Positions 21,308-32,964 are shown, counted from the first letter of the stretch. The stretch is DNA of 64,000 bases from Gerris lacustris (GCA_951217055.1 OX578279.1:27244173-27308172), one strand, 5' to 3'. Notes: generated by a model from the sequence alone, not told the origin. Numbers and translations are program-made.

Positions 21308-21688
21308 TTCACACATCGTTTTGAAAACGATCCGCTAGTTCAAAACGCTGTACGAACGGAGATCGACGGATCGTATCGGGCTAAATCCGCTCCAACAAAG
21401 ATACGTGATCGGAACGGGGGATCGAAATTCAAAACGCTCGTATCAACAGGTCGTGGAGGGGATCGAGATATCAGGTTAATAATAGATAAAGAATCTGTAA
21501 AACTTTTAATAACTATAATGTAAAAATTCGCGGACATATTAGATAACAAGAAAGAAGGTTTTACTCGTGACGTCACCGTTACGAGATTTCGAAAACAAAT
21601 ATTTCGATCACCTGTATTTTTTGTTGTGTGAACGGGAATCGTGTTGAAAACGAATTGGATCCTAAACGCTTTCAAAACGATGTGAAAA
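21308..21688. mobile_element. MITE with 22-bp TIRs
   Basis: TTCACACATCGTTTTGAAAA...CG at the left and its complement (19 of 22) at the right enclose ~340 bp rich in gatcg and aaaacg motifs. The internal minus-strand open frame (111 codons) has no transposase motif. No target duplication was recognised, so the superfamily is undetermined. Confidence 0.6.
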
Positions 21689-21893
21689 CGTAGTAATAGT
21701 ATATTAGTGGAGCAATTTGATTTGACATACGAGTAACATAGAGTTAAGTGCTTCTTCTAGGAACGATTTAAACTCTAAATTATATATATGCCATATTTAT
21801 ATAATTATATTATATTAATATGTAGGAGAGGGAACTTAAAAGCAACGTTTTCTAGAACTTAAGTTTCACTTCTATTGCGTGAGAGTCTCACAC

Positions 21894-21920
<27 letters not shown>
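21894..21920. repeat. Poly(T) tract, 27 bp
   Basis: A pure T run follows a perfect gtgagagtctcac palindrome. It may be the A-tail of a minus-strand retroposon, but no Pol III boxes or target duplication could be tied to it. Confidence 0.6.
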
Positions 21921-21928
<8 letters not shown>

Positions 21929-23579
21929 AAATCTTCTTTGTAGATATCAATATTTAAACTGAGTATAAGGATTTAACCTTAGATGTTTTAAAGAAGTAGT
22001 AATATAATCACAAGCGTGAGGGGACTTGTGGTTTTAATGATATACCTATAACATATGGCCACCATCTCCATTCAATATGGCCAAAATATATGAGATAAAA
22101 GGAAGCTTACTCCAAAATTTAAAGGTTATAGTGCAATTTGTTCCAGAAATATTGTCAAAAAGAATTTGGCATACAAAATTTTGCCATCTTGATCCTAGAT
22201 TTCAGAGGAACCTAAATCCCAAATTTCATGGACATAGGCCCATGAGAGGTTCTAGCGAAATCGTGATGAATTATTTTCAGTAGTACATAGATTTTATATA
22301 CAATAGACAGTGTGTAAATGTTAGCTTAACTGATGCAATAACATAGGAAAGAAAGATAAATTAATATAAGCGTCCTCTGGCTCTGAATTTATATCATGTA
22401 ACGAATATAACAATTGGAAATTAGTAGTAATTAGTTCTTTAATTGAAATGAGAATAAAACCCTTGGTGCCTGGGTTTGTATTACCGATGATTAATAATAG
22501 ATAGAACATATTGGAACGACATGGGAAGCAATCAAACACGAGCCGTGCCGGCTTCTATTCCTGCTCACCAGATAGGTAATTAAAGTTATTTTCAGATTTT
22601 AGATTACAATATCAAACAAAGCAATAATACCTAATTATAATATAGCCTTAGTGATAAATAGTTATTATCAAATTGCAGACTGATTCAAACAAAGTCAGAG
22701 CTGAAAATAGGCATTCACTATCCAACAATGAATTCATTAATATAAATCCCTTTTGTCTCATGATATGTAATGTTAGGGAAGAGTGTGGGTTTTATACAAT
22801 GATTAAATTCTAGAGAAATAAATTTTAACTAGGAAATAAGAGAATACAATTGATTTTAGAAATTAGAGCATTGATGGAGGTTATCTAAATGGATTTAAAG
22901 GCACAAGGTGTCTTAGTACGCCTCAAACATAATATAGACTCCCTACTTCATATTATTTTATAAATCCAACTCAGGTTTTCATATTGCCTCATAAAGGCCA
23001 TCATGATACAGTTTTTTAATCCATTTTGAACTTATTAGTAGCATTGATAGAGCTGTGGATTTTGTATAGTAATTAAACTTGATAAGTTAAATCAATAAGT
23101 TAAAGGCTTGTTACATAAAACTTTGAGACACGTAAATGTTTAATAATTTACAGGAACCACTACCTTTTATTTCAGCGTCGACGAGGGATTTTAGGAATTA
23201 ATGGTGATTTTAGGTAAAACGTTAAAGGATTGGGATGATAGGAAATGGATTGAATGATAGGAGCCATGGAAATAATTGTTTCGGGAGGTGGCTAGGACAA
23301 AGGGGACAACTTTGAAAGTTGAAACTAAAGTTGGAGACAAAGAAAGAAGCATTGGTTATTCTTCTAAGGAATTTGGAGTGAAGGGATTGGAGACGGTAGA
23401 AGTTGGGACGTTTGGGGCAATCCTATGTGGAAGTGATATTTTAAAGTTGGAAATTATCACTTCATTGATAATTAACTGAAATGAAGTTTCAGTAAAAACA
23501 ACTTTCAAAGCATAAATGTCTATAAAAAGGAGCCAAGTTTCCTTGAAATTTATACTTATATTTAAGTAAGAAATTCTTA
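21921..23579. other. Non-coding stretch
   Basis: No gene. The piece 22050-22265 (atatggccaaaatat, aatttggcatacaaaattt, catgg) has the character of an old interspersed repeat, but no second copy was found in the window. Confidence 0.4.
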
Positions 23580-23904
23580 AGGTGCGTTTACACCTGTCAC
23601 TTCTCTCCGGCAATAAATGTCAAGTGTCAGACAGAAATCGCTTTGAATGTTTACATCTGAGAGAAATTGCTTGAGATTTATGTCGGAGATATATGTCTGA
23701 CACTTCTCACAATGCTTAAATTTGCATAAATGTACGAAGAGGAGTTTAAATTTTCTAATAATCGGTGTTTACATCTGTTGGTATAGAAGTGTCGACACTT
23801 ATAGCTGAGAGTAGAAACATAAATCTCAGACATAAATTTTTCGGTGTTTACACTACTGAGATTTCTGTCTGACAAAAATATCATTGTCAGGTGTAAACGC
23901 ACCT
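23580..23904. mobile_element. PIF/Harbinger-type MITE
   Basis: The termini are AGGTGCGTTTACACCTG(T)CA and its complement (one mismatch in 20). They are flanked by TTA at 23577-23579 and TTA at 23905-23907, the 3-bp duplication characteristic of PIF/Harbinger elements. Inside, ggtgtttaca-type pieces of the terminus recur at several points along with tctcaga/tctgaga stretches. There is no coding capacity, so it would depend on a transposase in trans. Confidence 0.8.
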
Positions 23905-24277
23905 TTAGAATCGACTAAAAGATTTATTATAATTATATATTATATGGGGATTCTTTCGAGTTTTGATATAGGTACAATTTGCTGAACTTATTCATACAGA
24001 GTATTCATCCAATATGGAGGACATAACCCAGGTTTGTTAAATGAAAAGACCAATTTGGTCTAAATCGACGTGTTTTCAACTCACCGGGAGTAGAAGAAAA
24101 ATCCAAACCAGTTTCGCCACTTTTAATTGGATTGATGGCTATCACAGCCACCAATGAAAATGATAATGATGACAAAGTTCAAGGTCACAGGGAAATAATA
24201 TGATTTTCAAACAGAATATAAATTAAAGGACGGTAATAAACCACAAGTTTCCTATAATGAAATTAAATTGTTTTAAT
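23905..24277. other. Non-coding spacer ending in target duplication
   Basis: No feature is seen apart from the GTTTTAAT target-site copy at 24270-24277. Confidence 0.5.
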
Positions 24278-24509
24278 GGCACTTTTTTTTAATGTTACTC
24301 CTCTTATAAAAAATCAGAAGGGAGTAACAATCTAAAGAGGGTTACAGAATTTTCATCTTTAGATTGTTACTCCCTCTATAAAAACAAAAGTGTGATATTC
24401 ATTTGCCTCAAAGTAGATTGGACTAAACATCCCTTTGTCTTAATAGTTATTTAGTCAAATTCATTTACATTCTAAAAAGACATTGAGGAGTAACAATCTA
24501 AGAAGTACC
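24278..24509. mobile_element. hAT-type MITE (family G) with internal hairpin
   Basis: Exact 8-bp duplications GTTTTAAT flank it (24270-24277 and 24510-24517). The ends are GGCACTT...GTTACTCCTC and the complement of GGTACTTCTTAGATTGTTACT. Inside, gggagtaacaatctaaag and ctttagattgttactccc make a perfect 18-bp hairpin, so the terminal motif occurs four times. A related copy is at 45690-45958. Confidence 0.75.
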
Positions 24510-24517
24510 GTTTTAAT

Positions 24518-25689
24518 AAAAGTAACAAAATCTTCTAGGAAATCGGAGTCTTAAACGGTAAGTATTTTCTCTTAGTATTCTACTCGCATAGAGAATACTT
24601 TTCAACATTCTAACATTTTGAAAAACTGTAATTACACAATGAACCATTAATTCTATATCTCTTACATATCCGAACTCGTTAAGTTAATTTATTTAATAAT
24701 AAATAGCAATTTAAAACTATTTAAGCAAGATTTTTTATCTTGCACTAAATAAGGACCAGTAAATTAATCTTTACATATATTATTTTATGTATTGCTTTCA
24801 TCAATTAACACGGTAAATACATCATTACAAATTTGAATTAAAATGATCAATACATAAGGAATAAGAGAATAAACTTAAAAGAGAACGAAAGTTGAATATC
24901 TCTAAAACTTATGCAATTATTCAAATTAGCCAGAGTTATTTGAGAAACAAAACTACCATATATACTAAGGAGGAAGCTGGAATCATTAAAAACTTAATTA
25001 AATTTAATGATTTAATAATTAAGCGTTACTTTACAAGAAAAGCAAATGATTATACTATAAAATACATAAGGCATTAGAGAAACTTTATTTTAGTTATTAT
25101 CTCGGTAATGTTAATATAATATGATGAACTCATTGTTCATTAAAACTTTTAATGTGAAATTTGTGAAATGTTATATTAAATGAGTATCGAGCCTGGTTTA
25201 ATTAAGGTTTAGTTGGTTAAAAGCACTTTTGCATTGTTTAACATCAGAGGCTAAAAATTAAGATATTGTTTAACATAATATTTTAATTGTAAGATTGTTT
25301 AGTGCATGTATTTAAGTTAACCAACCTAATGACTAAACCTAATAACTAATCCTTAACTAATCCGTTATTAAACCTTAATGTAACCTCGAATGAAAACACT
25401 ATAACAATTAATAAAACAAACTTGTCAAGGACTTTCCCAAAACAAGAATTATTTAAGTTAAACACTTAAATAATTAAGCAATTTTCATGTTTTTCTTAGA
25501 CTGTAAAGCTTTCATGAACTATTAGAATTTCACTAAAAGCATAAACTAAAAAAATAAATCAATATCAGATTTCTTATCCATGTTTCATCAAATTATAATT
25601 AGCAATATAGGGAAATGATCTAAAAGGTAAACATAAAATATGAAATTAAGTTAGACTCGACCGTGTGTCATTAATTCATGGTTTTTGCA
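24518..25689. other. AT-rich non-coding stretch
   Basis: No gene. An imperfect inverted pair around ggtttagttggttaa (25207) and ttaaccaacctaatgac (25317) is the only structure noticed. Confidence 0.45.
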
Positions 25690-26180
25690 CACGGAGGTGA
25701 TAACACAAGAAAGGATGGAATGGATACAGGGTAAAAAGGTAGAAGGGGAGGGAGGACGAGGAAGGAAGGGTTTTGTTTACGATATTACCTTAAAGGGAAG
25801 AAGAACATGGTTTAGGGGGGTTTGAAGAAGGGATACGGTGAAGGTTGAAGCATGCCCAAGGGAGACGACGTCTAGGTTTCCTATGCAGTCAGTACACCAC
25901 TAAGCTATGGGTTCCTGAGCTCGTGAAGGTGTTGGGTTGTCTAGCAGCCAACCCTTCTATATGGGATGTGATTCCTGGACCCTTACACCTTCAACACACA
26001 CGGGTCTGACGTAGTACCGCTCAACCTAGAGAATTCCTACAGGCCCAGGAGAACAGTAAACTACTCAGGGGACTCTCTCTAGGTACAAAATCCTTTCGAC
26101 CTTCTCTTCCCCCCTCCCTCTTTCCTCCTACAGCACATCCACAAAAAAACGAGGATCGTCAGAAATTGTTAAGATTGACG
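25690..26180. other. GC-richer unassigned segment
   Basis: This ~490-bp segment is clearly less AT-rich than its surroundings and runs from a purine-rich side (gaaggggagggaggacgagg) to a pyrimidine-rich side (ttctcttcccccctccct). That symmetry could mark a transposable element, but no duplication, promoter box or coding frame was identified. Confidence 0.4.
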
Positions 26181-26484
26181 TAGTGCCGCTATTTTACAAA
26201 AACCCTTACAAGAAAATAACGATAACATATCCTGATTCAAAGAGAATACATTCTCTTATAGAATAAATGTAATATTTCATTCGTAAAAAGGTAAATTCGA
26301 ATTATTCGTATGATCACCTACAGGAAAAGAAAACTATACACCCTTATAAAAAGATAAAAACTATAAAGGGTAACTAAAACATAATACACATAGGGATATT
26401 GTCAATTTGTATTTACCTTTAGTTTTTGAAAGAAGGAAGGGAATATTAGGGGTAGGATTCATCCACAATTAGTTTAATTTAATC

Positions 26485-27330
26485 AAGCAAAGAGCCCCAC
26501 TTAATGAGTTAGGAGACCTAGATAAAGAATTAGAAGAGGAAGTTCAAACATTCATTCCGTACATCAGAGCTAATTTTCCTATATCGGACCAGAAACTCAC
26601 AGAGCTAAGGGCTGCTAAGAGTGATTGTGAGATATCTAGATGGTTAAGAGAAACAATTTTAAAAGGGTGGCCTTCCGAGTCCAGAACTCCTAGGGAAATG
26701 CTTCCATTCTATAAATTTAGAAATGAGATGGCGATGGTACAATCTGATAGTAAAGGGAGAAACTGAGTTTGCTCCAAGGTCAGTTAGAGGAAAAATTGTA
26801 GAAATCCTACACGAAGGTCATCTAGGGAGTACCGAGTGTTTGAGAAAGGCAGGAATTACGGTGTGGTGGCCTGACATGAAGAAAGATGTTGAATATTTTT
26901 GTTACAAATGTCAGGTGTGTAGAGAGGAAAAAAAGTAATCCGATAGAACTACTGATTCCGAGTGAGTTACCCGGAGGGCCATGAGAAAAGGTGGGGGCGG
27001 ACATTTTTACAGTAGATAGGAAGAACTATTTATGTATACAGGATTACTTTTCCCGGTACCCAGAGTTATTATCACTGGAGAGAATGACTTCTGAGCATAT
27101 AATAAATAAGGTTAAGGGTCAGTTGGGGACTCAAATATATTATAATACGAGGCATGGAGCTAGGCAACTGCAGGAATTGGTTGTGGAAGAGAAGGTATGG
27201 GTGAAAGATATGAAGAAGCACTGCGTAAAGCCACCCAGCCCCGATCTATTGGGTGAAAACTCAGGACGGAGCCGAGCTGCAGAGGAATCATCTGATTTCT
27301 TCGAAGCCACCCCCTGAAGAGATAGGGAGA
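26485..27330 (+). pseudogene. Ty3/gypsy pol remnant (RNase H end and integrase), broken
   Basis: Three frames together give the end of a gypsy-type pol. Frame 1 (26491-26730) carries RAPL after the RNase H domain, then LKGWP and FYKFRNEM. Frame 2 (26723-26938) carries the integrase H2C2 finger: H and H in HEGHLG, then CYKCQVC, with WWPDMKKDV between. Frame 3 (from 26937) carries the GADIF and DYFSRYPEL block with the first catalytic Asp. It then jumps to the integrase C-terminal part (YYNTRH, VEEKVWVKD), and the last ~90 bp are again in another frame (YWVKTQDGAEL). Breaks: a frameshift near 26730, one at an A run near 26930, a TGA replacing a conserved Trp codon at 26982, a deletion near 27118 removing the other two catalytic acids, and a frameshift near 27245. 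It is inactive. Confidence 0.85.
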
Positions 27331-27332
27331 TG

Positions 27333-27695
27333 TGTAGAATATGACAAGCTGTCAGTTTGTATTTGTTTATATAGAGATAGTTTTATTGATTTGTGAAATT
27401 ATATCTTATTTCTATTGAGTATACTATGTCGAAAGTCAATGTCTATTGTAGAAAGTCAGCCAATAGGTTTAGTTTTCTTTTGCTAAGCTTAACTATAGGT
27501 AAGAGGTAATCCATTGACAGAGTAAAAGACCAAACATACTCTTAATAATCAATTAAGAAACCCGAAGAAAAATTCCTGGTTGAAAATTGTGAGCTCATTC
27601 TTCATCAAGTTAGCACTAAGAATTTATTCATTAAAGCTATCAAACTCATTCAAGTTATCTTGTTGAATAAACCCATACATATACAATGTGTGCAG
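27333..27695 (+). mobile_element. Possible 3' LTR of the gypsy remnant
   Basis: Directly after the pol end a purine-rich stretch (gagatagggagat) precedes TGTAGAATATGACA, a typical polypurine tract and TG start of an LTR. An AATAAA lies near 27665, and the segment can be closed at a CA near 27695. The second LTR is absent, so the ends cannot be confirmed. Confidence 0.4.
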
Positions 27696-28172
27696 AGGGC
27701 GGAAAACTTTATGCTTCCAATTTATGTTGCCTATTGTGTATCACAAAGACAAACTCCCAACTCGATAGTTTGTTTTCAAAACCGCAGCGTAATGACTTCG
27801 TTACCAACCGACACCTGTACCAATGTGTGGGCTACGCTAGCAATGTGATTTTAGGGGCAAAAACTAACTCGGTAGCTACAACACTTCGTTAGTCTTGTTA
27901 ATGGGGTTAGGAAAGGTATAGCACTACTGGAAAATTTTCTAGTCTAACTTTTAACCTTTAACGAAAGGTGATTTTCCCAAGTTATTAAAAGTTAGTTGAC
28001 TATAAATTTTCAAGGATAATTACAACGATACTACGAATAAATAAACATTTTTATTAGGTTAAGATAGTTGTCATTATGGCTAACTACTGTTTTAGCTTGA
28101 AACAACTTAAACCTTCTAGTTCATTATGAGATAGCAGTTCATTAAATAATATAAATATTAAATGAGATTCAA
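27696..28172. other. Non-coding stretch
   Basis: Nothing recognised. Confidence 0.45.
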
Positions 28173-28245
28173 TGGAAGCCAGCGTGGCCGAGGTGCTCTA
28201 GTTTAGGCAACAGTTATAGTGGATGCATATTCGGACATCTTCAGC
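28173..28245 (+). mobile_element. tRNA-like SINE head, truncated
   Basis: gccagcgtggccgaggtgct resembles the D-arm side of a Ser/Leu-type tRNA, and TGGCCGAGGTG fits the Pol III A box. No B box follows at a normal distance and there is no tail, so this is a fragment. Confidence 0.35.
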
Positions 28246-28379
28246 AATCAAATACATCAAACTTAATAATAAACGGGTTCAAAATTAGTTAGCCCAGTGT
28301 TTTCCGTTTATTAGTTTTGGTGATTTCATGGGTACATTTAATAATTATTATGCAACATTTCATCAAAATGTATCATAAA

Positions 28380-28735
28380 AATAACTTCTACTCGGCGGGT
28401 AATCGAACCAGGCCTCTCTCCGTCCGCGTTTAAAGCTATTTTCTCAGGAACTAGATTTTTCCCGGGGAAACGCGTTAGATTTGTATTTAAATGGACTACT
28501 TTTTTGGACGTTTTAGTCAAAATCGTCGGAACCGTCTTCGTCAATAAATTTTTCCACGTTTTTTCAGTTTTTTTGGGGAGGGGGGTAGTTCCGTCAAATT
28601 TAGAGCTAAAATAAATTTCTCGATTTCGCCTCGGCGTATGATTATTCTAAACATGTTTGCCAAATTTCGTCAAAAACGGCCCAGCAGTTAAAGCTCCAAG
28701 CGTCTGCACAGACAGACGACCTTTAAATTTATGTA
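28380..28735 (-). repeat. Family B repeat, inverted copy
   Basis: On the minus strand: gtctgtgcagacgcttgg, taactgctgggccg, tgacgaaatttggcaaacat, cgaggcgaaatcgagaaat, then tttgacggaactacccc and the aaaatcgtcggaaccgt block. The order is that of 37660-37860 but diverged; it is the oldest of the three copies. Confidence 0.7.
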
Positions 28736-28960
28736 TAACATGTCATGGTGACTAAAAGCTTTTTTTTAGTCGCCTCCATCTTGAAAATATTAAGTGTACA
28801 AACTCCAAAAAGTGTACAGTTGTCACAAATTCACCTGTGTGCCGAATTTCATGTTCCTAGCTATAGTAGTTCATTAATTGAAACATGCCAACGGACAGAC
28901 AGACAGACTGACAGAGCCGTTATATAAGGTTTCTTTTCGTACTTCGTACACAAACCTAAA
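28720..28960 (+). repeat. Family C repeat, copy 1
   Basis: The matching copy is at 57785-58010: gacctttaaatt, tgtataacatgtcatggtga, ctccaaaaagtg, cagttgtcacaaat, gaaacatgccaacggacaga, then gagccgttatataaggtttc and tcttttcgtactt. Both copies have the same orientation. It carries a short GACA tract like families B and D, but is otherwise distinct. Confidence 0.8.
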
Positions 28961-30488
28961 ACAAACAAGTTTTTAAACTAATATTTTCTACCCCTTGTTT
29001 TGCTAACGTTTGGAAGGTTAATATTGAAATAGAAACCTTTGGAAACAAAACTATTCAGGCATTTTATTTCATTGCAAGGCCTACATCATAATAGGAAACA
29101 TAGCCACTAATACCTAGCATGAGCCCGGCGCGGAGCGCGGGGGGAAGGCAAGTAAATAATAAAAATAAAGAGAATGTTTAAGGAGAGAGATTAAAACTCA
29201 AGAGATTTCCACAAGTTTCGAGATTTCTAGTAAATAATTTTAAACTAATAATTTTATCAAATTTAAAAGAAGTCATAATAATAATTTTTTAAACACTTCA
29301 ACAATTAAAAAGATCAATAAATTAATGATAAATTTAAAAATATAATTATAATTATATAATTAAATTATTAGTTATATAAAAAAAAAAGTTTCTTTAAATA
29401 AAAATGACTTTATTTTAACATTTTCTCAAAGGATCATACAAAAACTCTTAGCCGTGTTTAGAATAATAATAATTAATAAAGAGTTTTTAGCTGCACACCG
29501 TCAAAATTGTTAAGCTTGAAGAATATCTCAGACGGATTAAAGTGTTAACTTCATTAAGAAGTTAATTCCTTCTCTTCAAGTGAAAAACTTCAAATCCATT
29601 GTATCAACAAACTAAAAACCTCTTTCGACAAACTTGTAAATTGTCTTAAAACTCTAGTTTAAAAGTCGTTAACAAAAAGAGAAATCTAGAACTTTTTAAA
29701 AACCCCAAGGGATAAATAGAGACAAATAAATTGTTTAAGTACCAATAATTATAAAAAAAAGTAAAGATACTTCTAATTATTATTCAAAGTTGAAAGAAAG
29801 TTTTAAGGCACAATCACGACACGAGATCTTTGCATTGAAATAAATCTCAATTAATTGTTTCTTATAGCAATAGAGCAAGGAAACTTTCATTAATATTCAA
29901 GTAAAAAGCATTTACATGTTTAAAAATGTTATAAACTGAATATTATTACCAAATATTCATTTACATTGTTACAGTATTTATTTAATTAGTTTAGCAACCA
30001 CTGGTCGACGAAAACCATAGTAAGACAATTTTTAATGATCAACACTTTTTGGACTTTCCAACTCTTACGAACTATTAAATTGCAGAATATCTTTAATCTT
30101 TAATAACAATTTATTGCGTATTTAAAAAACTAAGATAGTGATTCCAATCCAGAATAAATAATAAGTATTTCTCACTTGCATGCATCAGGTTTGTATTTAT
30201 TATGAATTATACATAATGTCATAATACATACATAATTGTATTTATTGTCATTGTGTACTTAATCTGCTAATATTAATATACACTGACGTTTCTGGTGAAT
30301 ATATCATTTCTTTAGGTGAAGGTTCAAGAGGTATTTACAACTATCTTCGAACATCCACACCAACATCTTCAGCTAAAATGAATTGTACCTCAAATTAGAA
30401 ATAAATGCCATAGATCAGGGAAACCTACAGTACCTAGTTGAAATGAAGTTATATTATTTCTTACACCTTGCAGCCATCTTTCACTACA
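28961..30488. other. AT-rich non-coding stretch
   Basis: No gene. A short GC-rich patch gcccggcgcggagcgcgggg lies near 29123-29142. Confidence 0.45.
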
Positions 30489-30766
30489 TTGGTATTTTTT
30501 GAGGTAATTTTTGTTTTGATAGGTTGGCAGCTCATCTATTTTTACTCTCTCTGTAATTCTCTGCTTTGAGGTTTATAATCTAACATAAACAAAGTTTTCT
30601 CTTGAACTATGGTTGTTTTTTCTTCTTATAAAGCAACTCTAAATTACTCTTGTAAAGAATATGCTCATTATTAATTTTCCTGGTCCATTCTTTAAACAAA
30701 CCAAAACCTGTGTTACGCTTTTGTAATTAAAATATCGTTTTCTAACCCATTCTATAACAGAATTAT
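30489..30766. repeat. Inverted repeat arm, left (family F)
   Basis: About 278 bp, starting ttggtattttttgagg and ending tctaacccattctataaca. It is matched in inverted orientation at 32469-32746 with few differences. No target duplication is visible outside the pair, so it could be one composite element or two opposite insertions of the same repeat. Confidence 0.8.
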
Positions 30767-31017
30767 TGAAGGGCAACTTAACAACACTCAGCCTACGGCG
30801 CTAGTTGGCAAGCTCACTTCCAAAATACTTAAATACCTCAACTACAAAAATACTAACACATAATGTAATGTAAGTATTGTAAGTTAATACTTTATTTATA
30901 TTAAGTACTTTAAGTAAATACTTTACTTGTGTAAGTATGTTTATATAGCTTGGAATTCTATATATAGATATCAAAATTAATAGAACACTAATATTGAAAT
31001 ATAAAAAAGTTTCTGAC

Positions 31018-31120
31018 CTTCCGTTTTTTGGACCAACGTTTGGCACGTAAGACGACGATGCTGTGACAGCTGAGTCAGGTATCACTCCAGATTCCATGCC
31101 AAGAGGACCTTCGCAATTCC
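31018..31120 (-). CDS. Exon of an F5/8 type C (discoidin) domain gene
   Basis: The exon is 103 bp. It translates to NCEGPLGMESGVIPDSAVTA, then SSSYVPNVGPKNGR. This is the opening of an F5/8 type C domain: the first disulphide Cys, PLGMESG, a short polar segment, ITASS-type and GP-nGR motifs. Such domains bind lipids, collagens or glycans on secreted or membrane proteins. A strong acceptor (ttttttgatttcag) precedes it and a donor (GGAAG/gtcaga) follows. Intron phases are 1 upstream and 2 downstream. The rest of the domain (expected to start near a GAWCP motif) is not in the window. Candidates include a discoidin-domain receptor or another matrix protein; the sequence does not decide. It lies between the inverted family F arms. 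Confidence 0.7.
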
Positions 31121-31779
31121 CTGAAATCAAAAAATAGACAAGTTACTTACAGAAATACAATTTATTTGTACTAAATTTGACCAAGTAAATGGCAAAAAAA
31201 AAAAAAAAAATAATATAATAATGATGGATAAAATAATAATCAAGGTAACATTAGAGATTGATGTATCATCATCGGGTCTAAAGTTATTAGATATTACTAA
31301 TTATTAAATTGTTTCCTACCACAAATTTATAAAAAGATAAACAAATATTTGTAGTTGATCCATTTTTTAACTAAACATAAAGTTAGTTAACTTACATATT
31401 ATATATTTTCTGCCATCTAGAAAAAGTTAAATCTATTAGTGAACTGCAGTTCTATTTAGAGCAGCTTGTTATAATTTTAATAACCTATTTGCGATGTTTT
31501 CCAGTCAAGTTCCTTAAGGACTTGATGTTTGCTATGTCCTTAACAATTGCTTCTTACAATGACTTAAAAAGGATCTACTGAGCACAATGATAAGTAAATG
31601 AACGCGTCACTCCGATAAAAATGGTAAGGAATCTTTGAAAATGTTCTGTTTGTTGAATTATAGAATAGGAGCAGTCACATGTTATTATATTTGATTGCCA
31701 AAAGTAATATTAATAGTAGTATATATTATTAAAACATTATAATGTATATACATATATGTATGTATAAATTACAGCTTTA

Positions 31780-32110
31780 GGCTTAATACACACAGAAGAG
31801 GCGACAGGCACAGACGAGGAGCTGGCGAGGCGAGAGTGATTTCCACAGAAAGAGAAAGGACAGTCAAGAACCTCAATAAAAACCACAAGGCAATAATAAA
31901 TACGCTCCAGTAAAAAAAAAAAAAACTACTGAACTGACGCGTGGAGGAGGTGCGCTTCTTAAAAATAAGGCGAGAGGTTAGGAGGAGGCGTGGAAAAGGC
32001 GAGGGGGCAATCGCCGATGCCTTGACAGTGTGCATTGGCATTGCCCCATGCCCCATAGGTTGGTACTTCCTCTTAATGCTGCATCCGTACCAACCACTAC
32101 CTCTTAGACC
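31780..32110. other. GC-richer island between the inverted arms
   Basis: The segment is rich in gaggcg/ggcgag motifs and contains ggggcaat...attgcccc, an 8-bp inverted pair near 32005-32045. Open frames on both strands show no domain. It could be an old MITE or untranslated gene sequence. Confidence 0.35.
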
Positions 32111-32468
32111 TTACCAATCGAAACAATTTTAAACAAATAAGAATAATTTAAAGGGCACAGAGTAGAAGACCCCTACCAAAGTAAAGTTATAAAGTAGTGA
32201 TTTGTGATTTCAGAAGTGTGAATGCTAGGTGGAAATCGAAAAGGGGTTCATTGTGTTTGTTGTAAACAACTACCTTTCAACTCTGGGGAAAAATAAATTT
32301 TATCGAAGCTTATGTAAAATTTATAATTAAAACAAGATTATTTTAAGATTTAAAACAATGATCACTATATAAATGTGAAATTTTGCTTATACAAATTAAA
32401 TATTTTTAAATTAAGAAAAATTAGTTGTTAATATATTTTTATTAAAATCATACTAACTATTGAAAGTT

Positions 32469-32746
32469 AATATTGTGTTATAGAATGGGTTAGAAAACGA
32501 TATTTTAATTACAAAAGCGTATCACAGGTTTTGGTTTGTTTAAAGAATGGACCAGGAAAATTAATAATGAGCATATTCTTTACAAGAGTATTTTAGAGTT
32601 GCTTTATAAGAACAAAAAACGACCATAGTTCAAGAGAAAACTTTGTTTATGTTAGATTATAAACCTCAAAGCAGAGAATTACAGAGAGAGTAAAAATAGA
32701 TGAGCTGCCAACCTATCAAAACAAAAATTACCTCAAAAAATACCAA
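32469..32746. repeat. Inverted repeat arm, right (family F)
   Basis: This is the complement of 30489-30766, starting tgttatagaatgggttaga and ending cctcaaaaaatacca. The two arms lie 1.7 kb apart and would fold back on each other in RNA spanning both. Confidence 0.8.
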
Positions 32747-32932
32747 AATTTACCCAACTCAACAAGAGGGCTATTTTCTAGACAACTTGCCTTAGCATGA
32801 CAAGTTGACGGGCATTGTGATCCCTTTGTCTCACTACTCAGCTTTGCATTCATATTTCTTTTTCTTTTTTTTTTCAAAGTATTTATACTCTATTATAACT
32901 TAGTCTGTTTATAATAATAAAGAAAGGAATAG

Positions 32933-32960
<28 letters not shown>
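32933..32960 (+). repeat. Poly(A) tract, 28 bp
   Basis: Pure A run after aaagaaaggaatag. It could be the tail of a processed insertion, but no duplication was found. Confidence 0.55.

Positions 32961-32964
<4 letters not shown>

Noticed and set aside
21340..21675. 111-codon minus-strand frame
   Set aside because: Lies within a MITE; no transposase motif.
25195..25385. Inverted ggtttagttggttaa / ttaaccaacctaatgac pair
   Set aside because: The arms are short and imperfect, the region is simple AT-rich sequence, and there is no duplication; too weak to call an element.
31769..32056. 95-codon minus-strand frame upstream of the discoidin exon
   Set aside because: Could have been an earlier exon, but it includes a Phe run from a poly(A) tract, has no domain, and no convincing donor was found.
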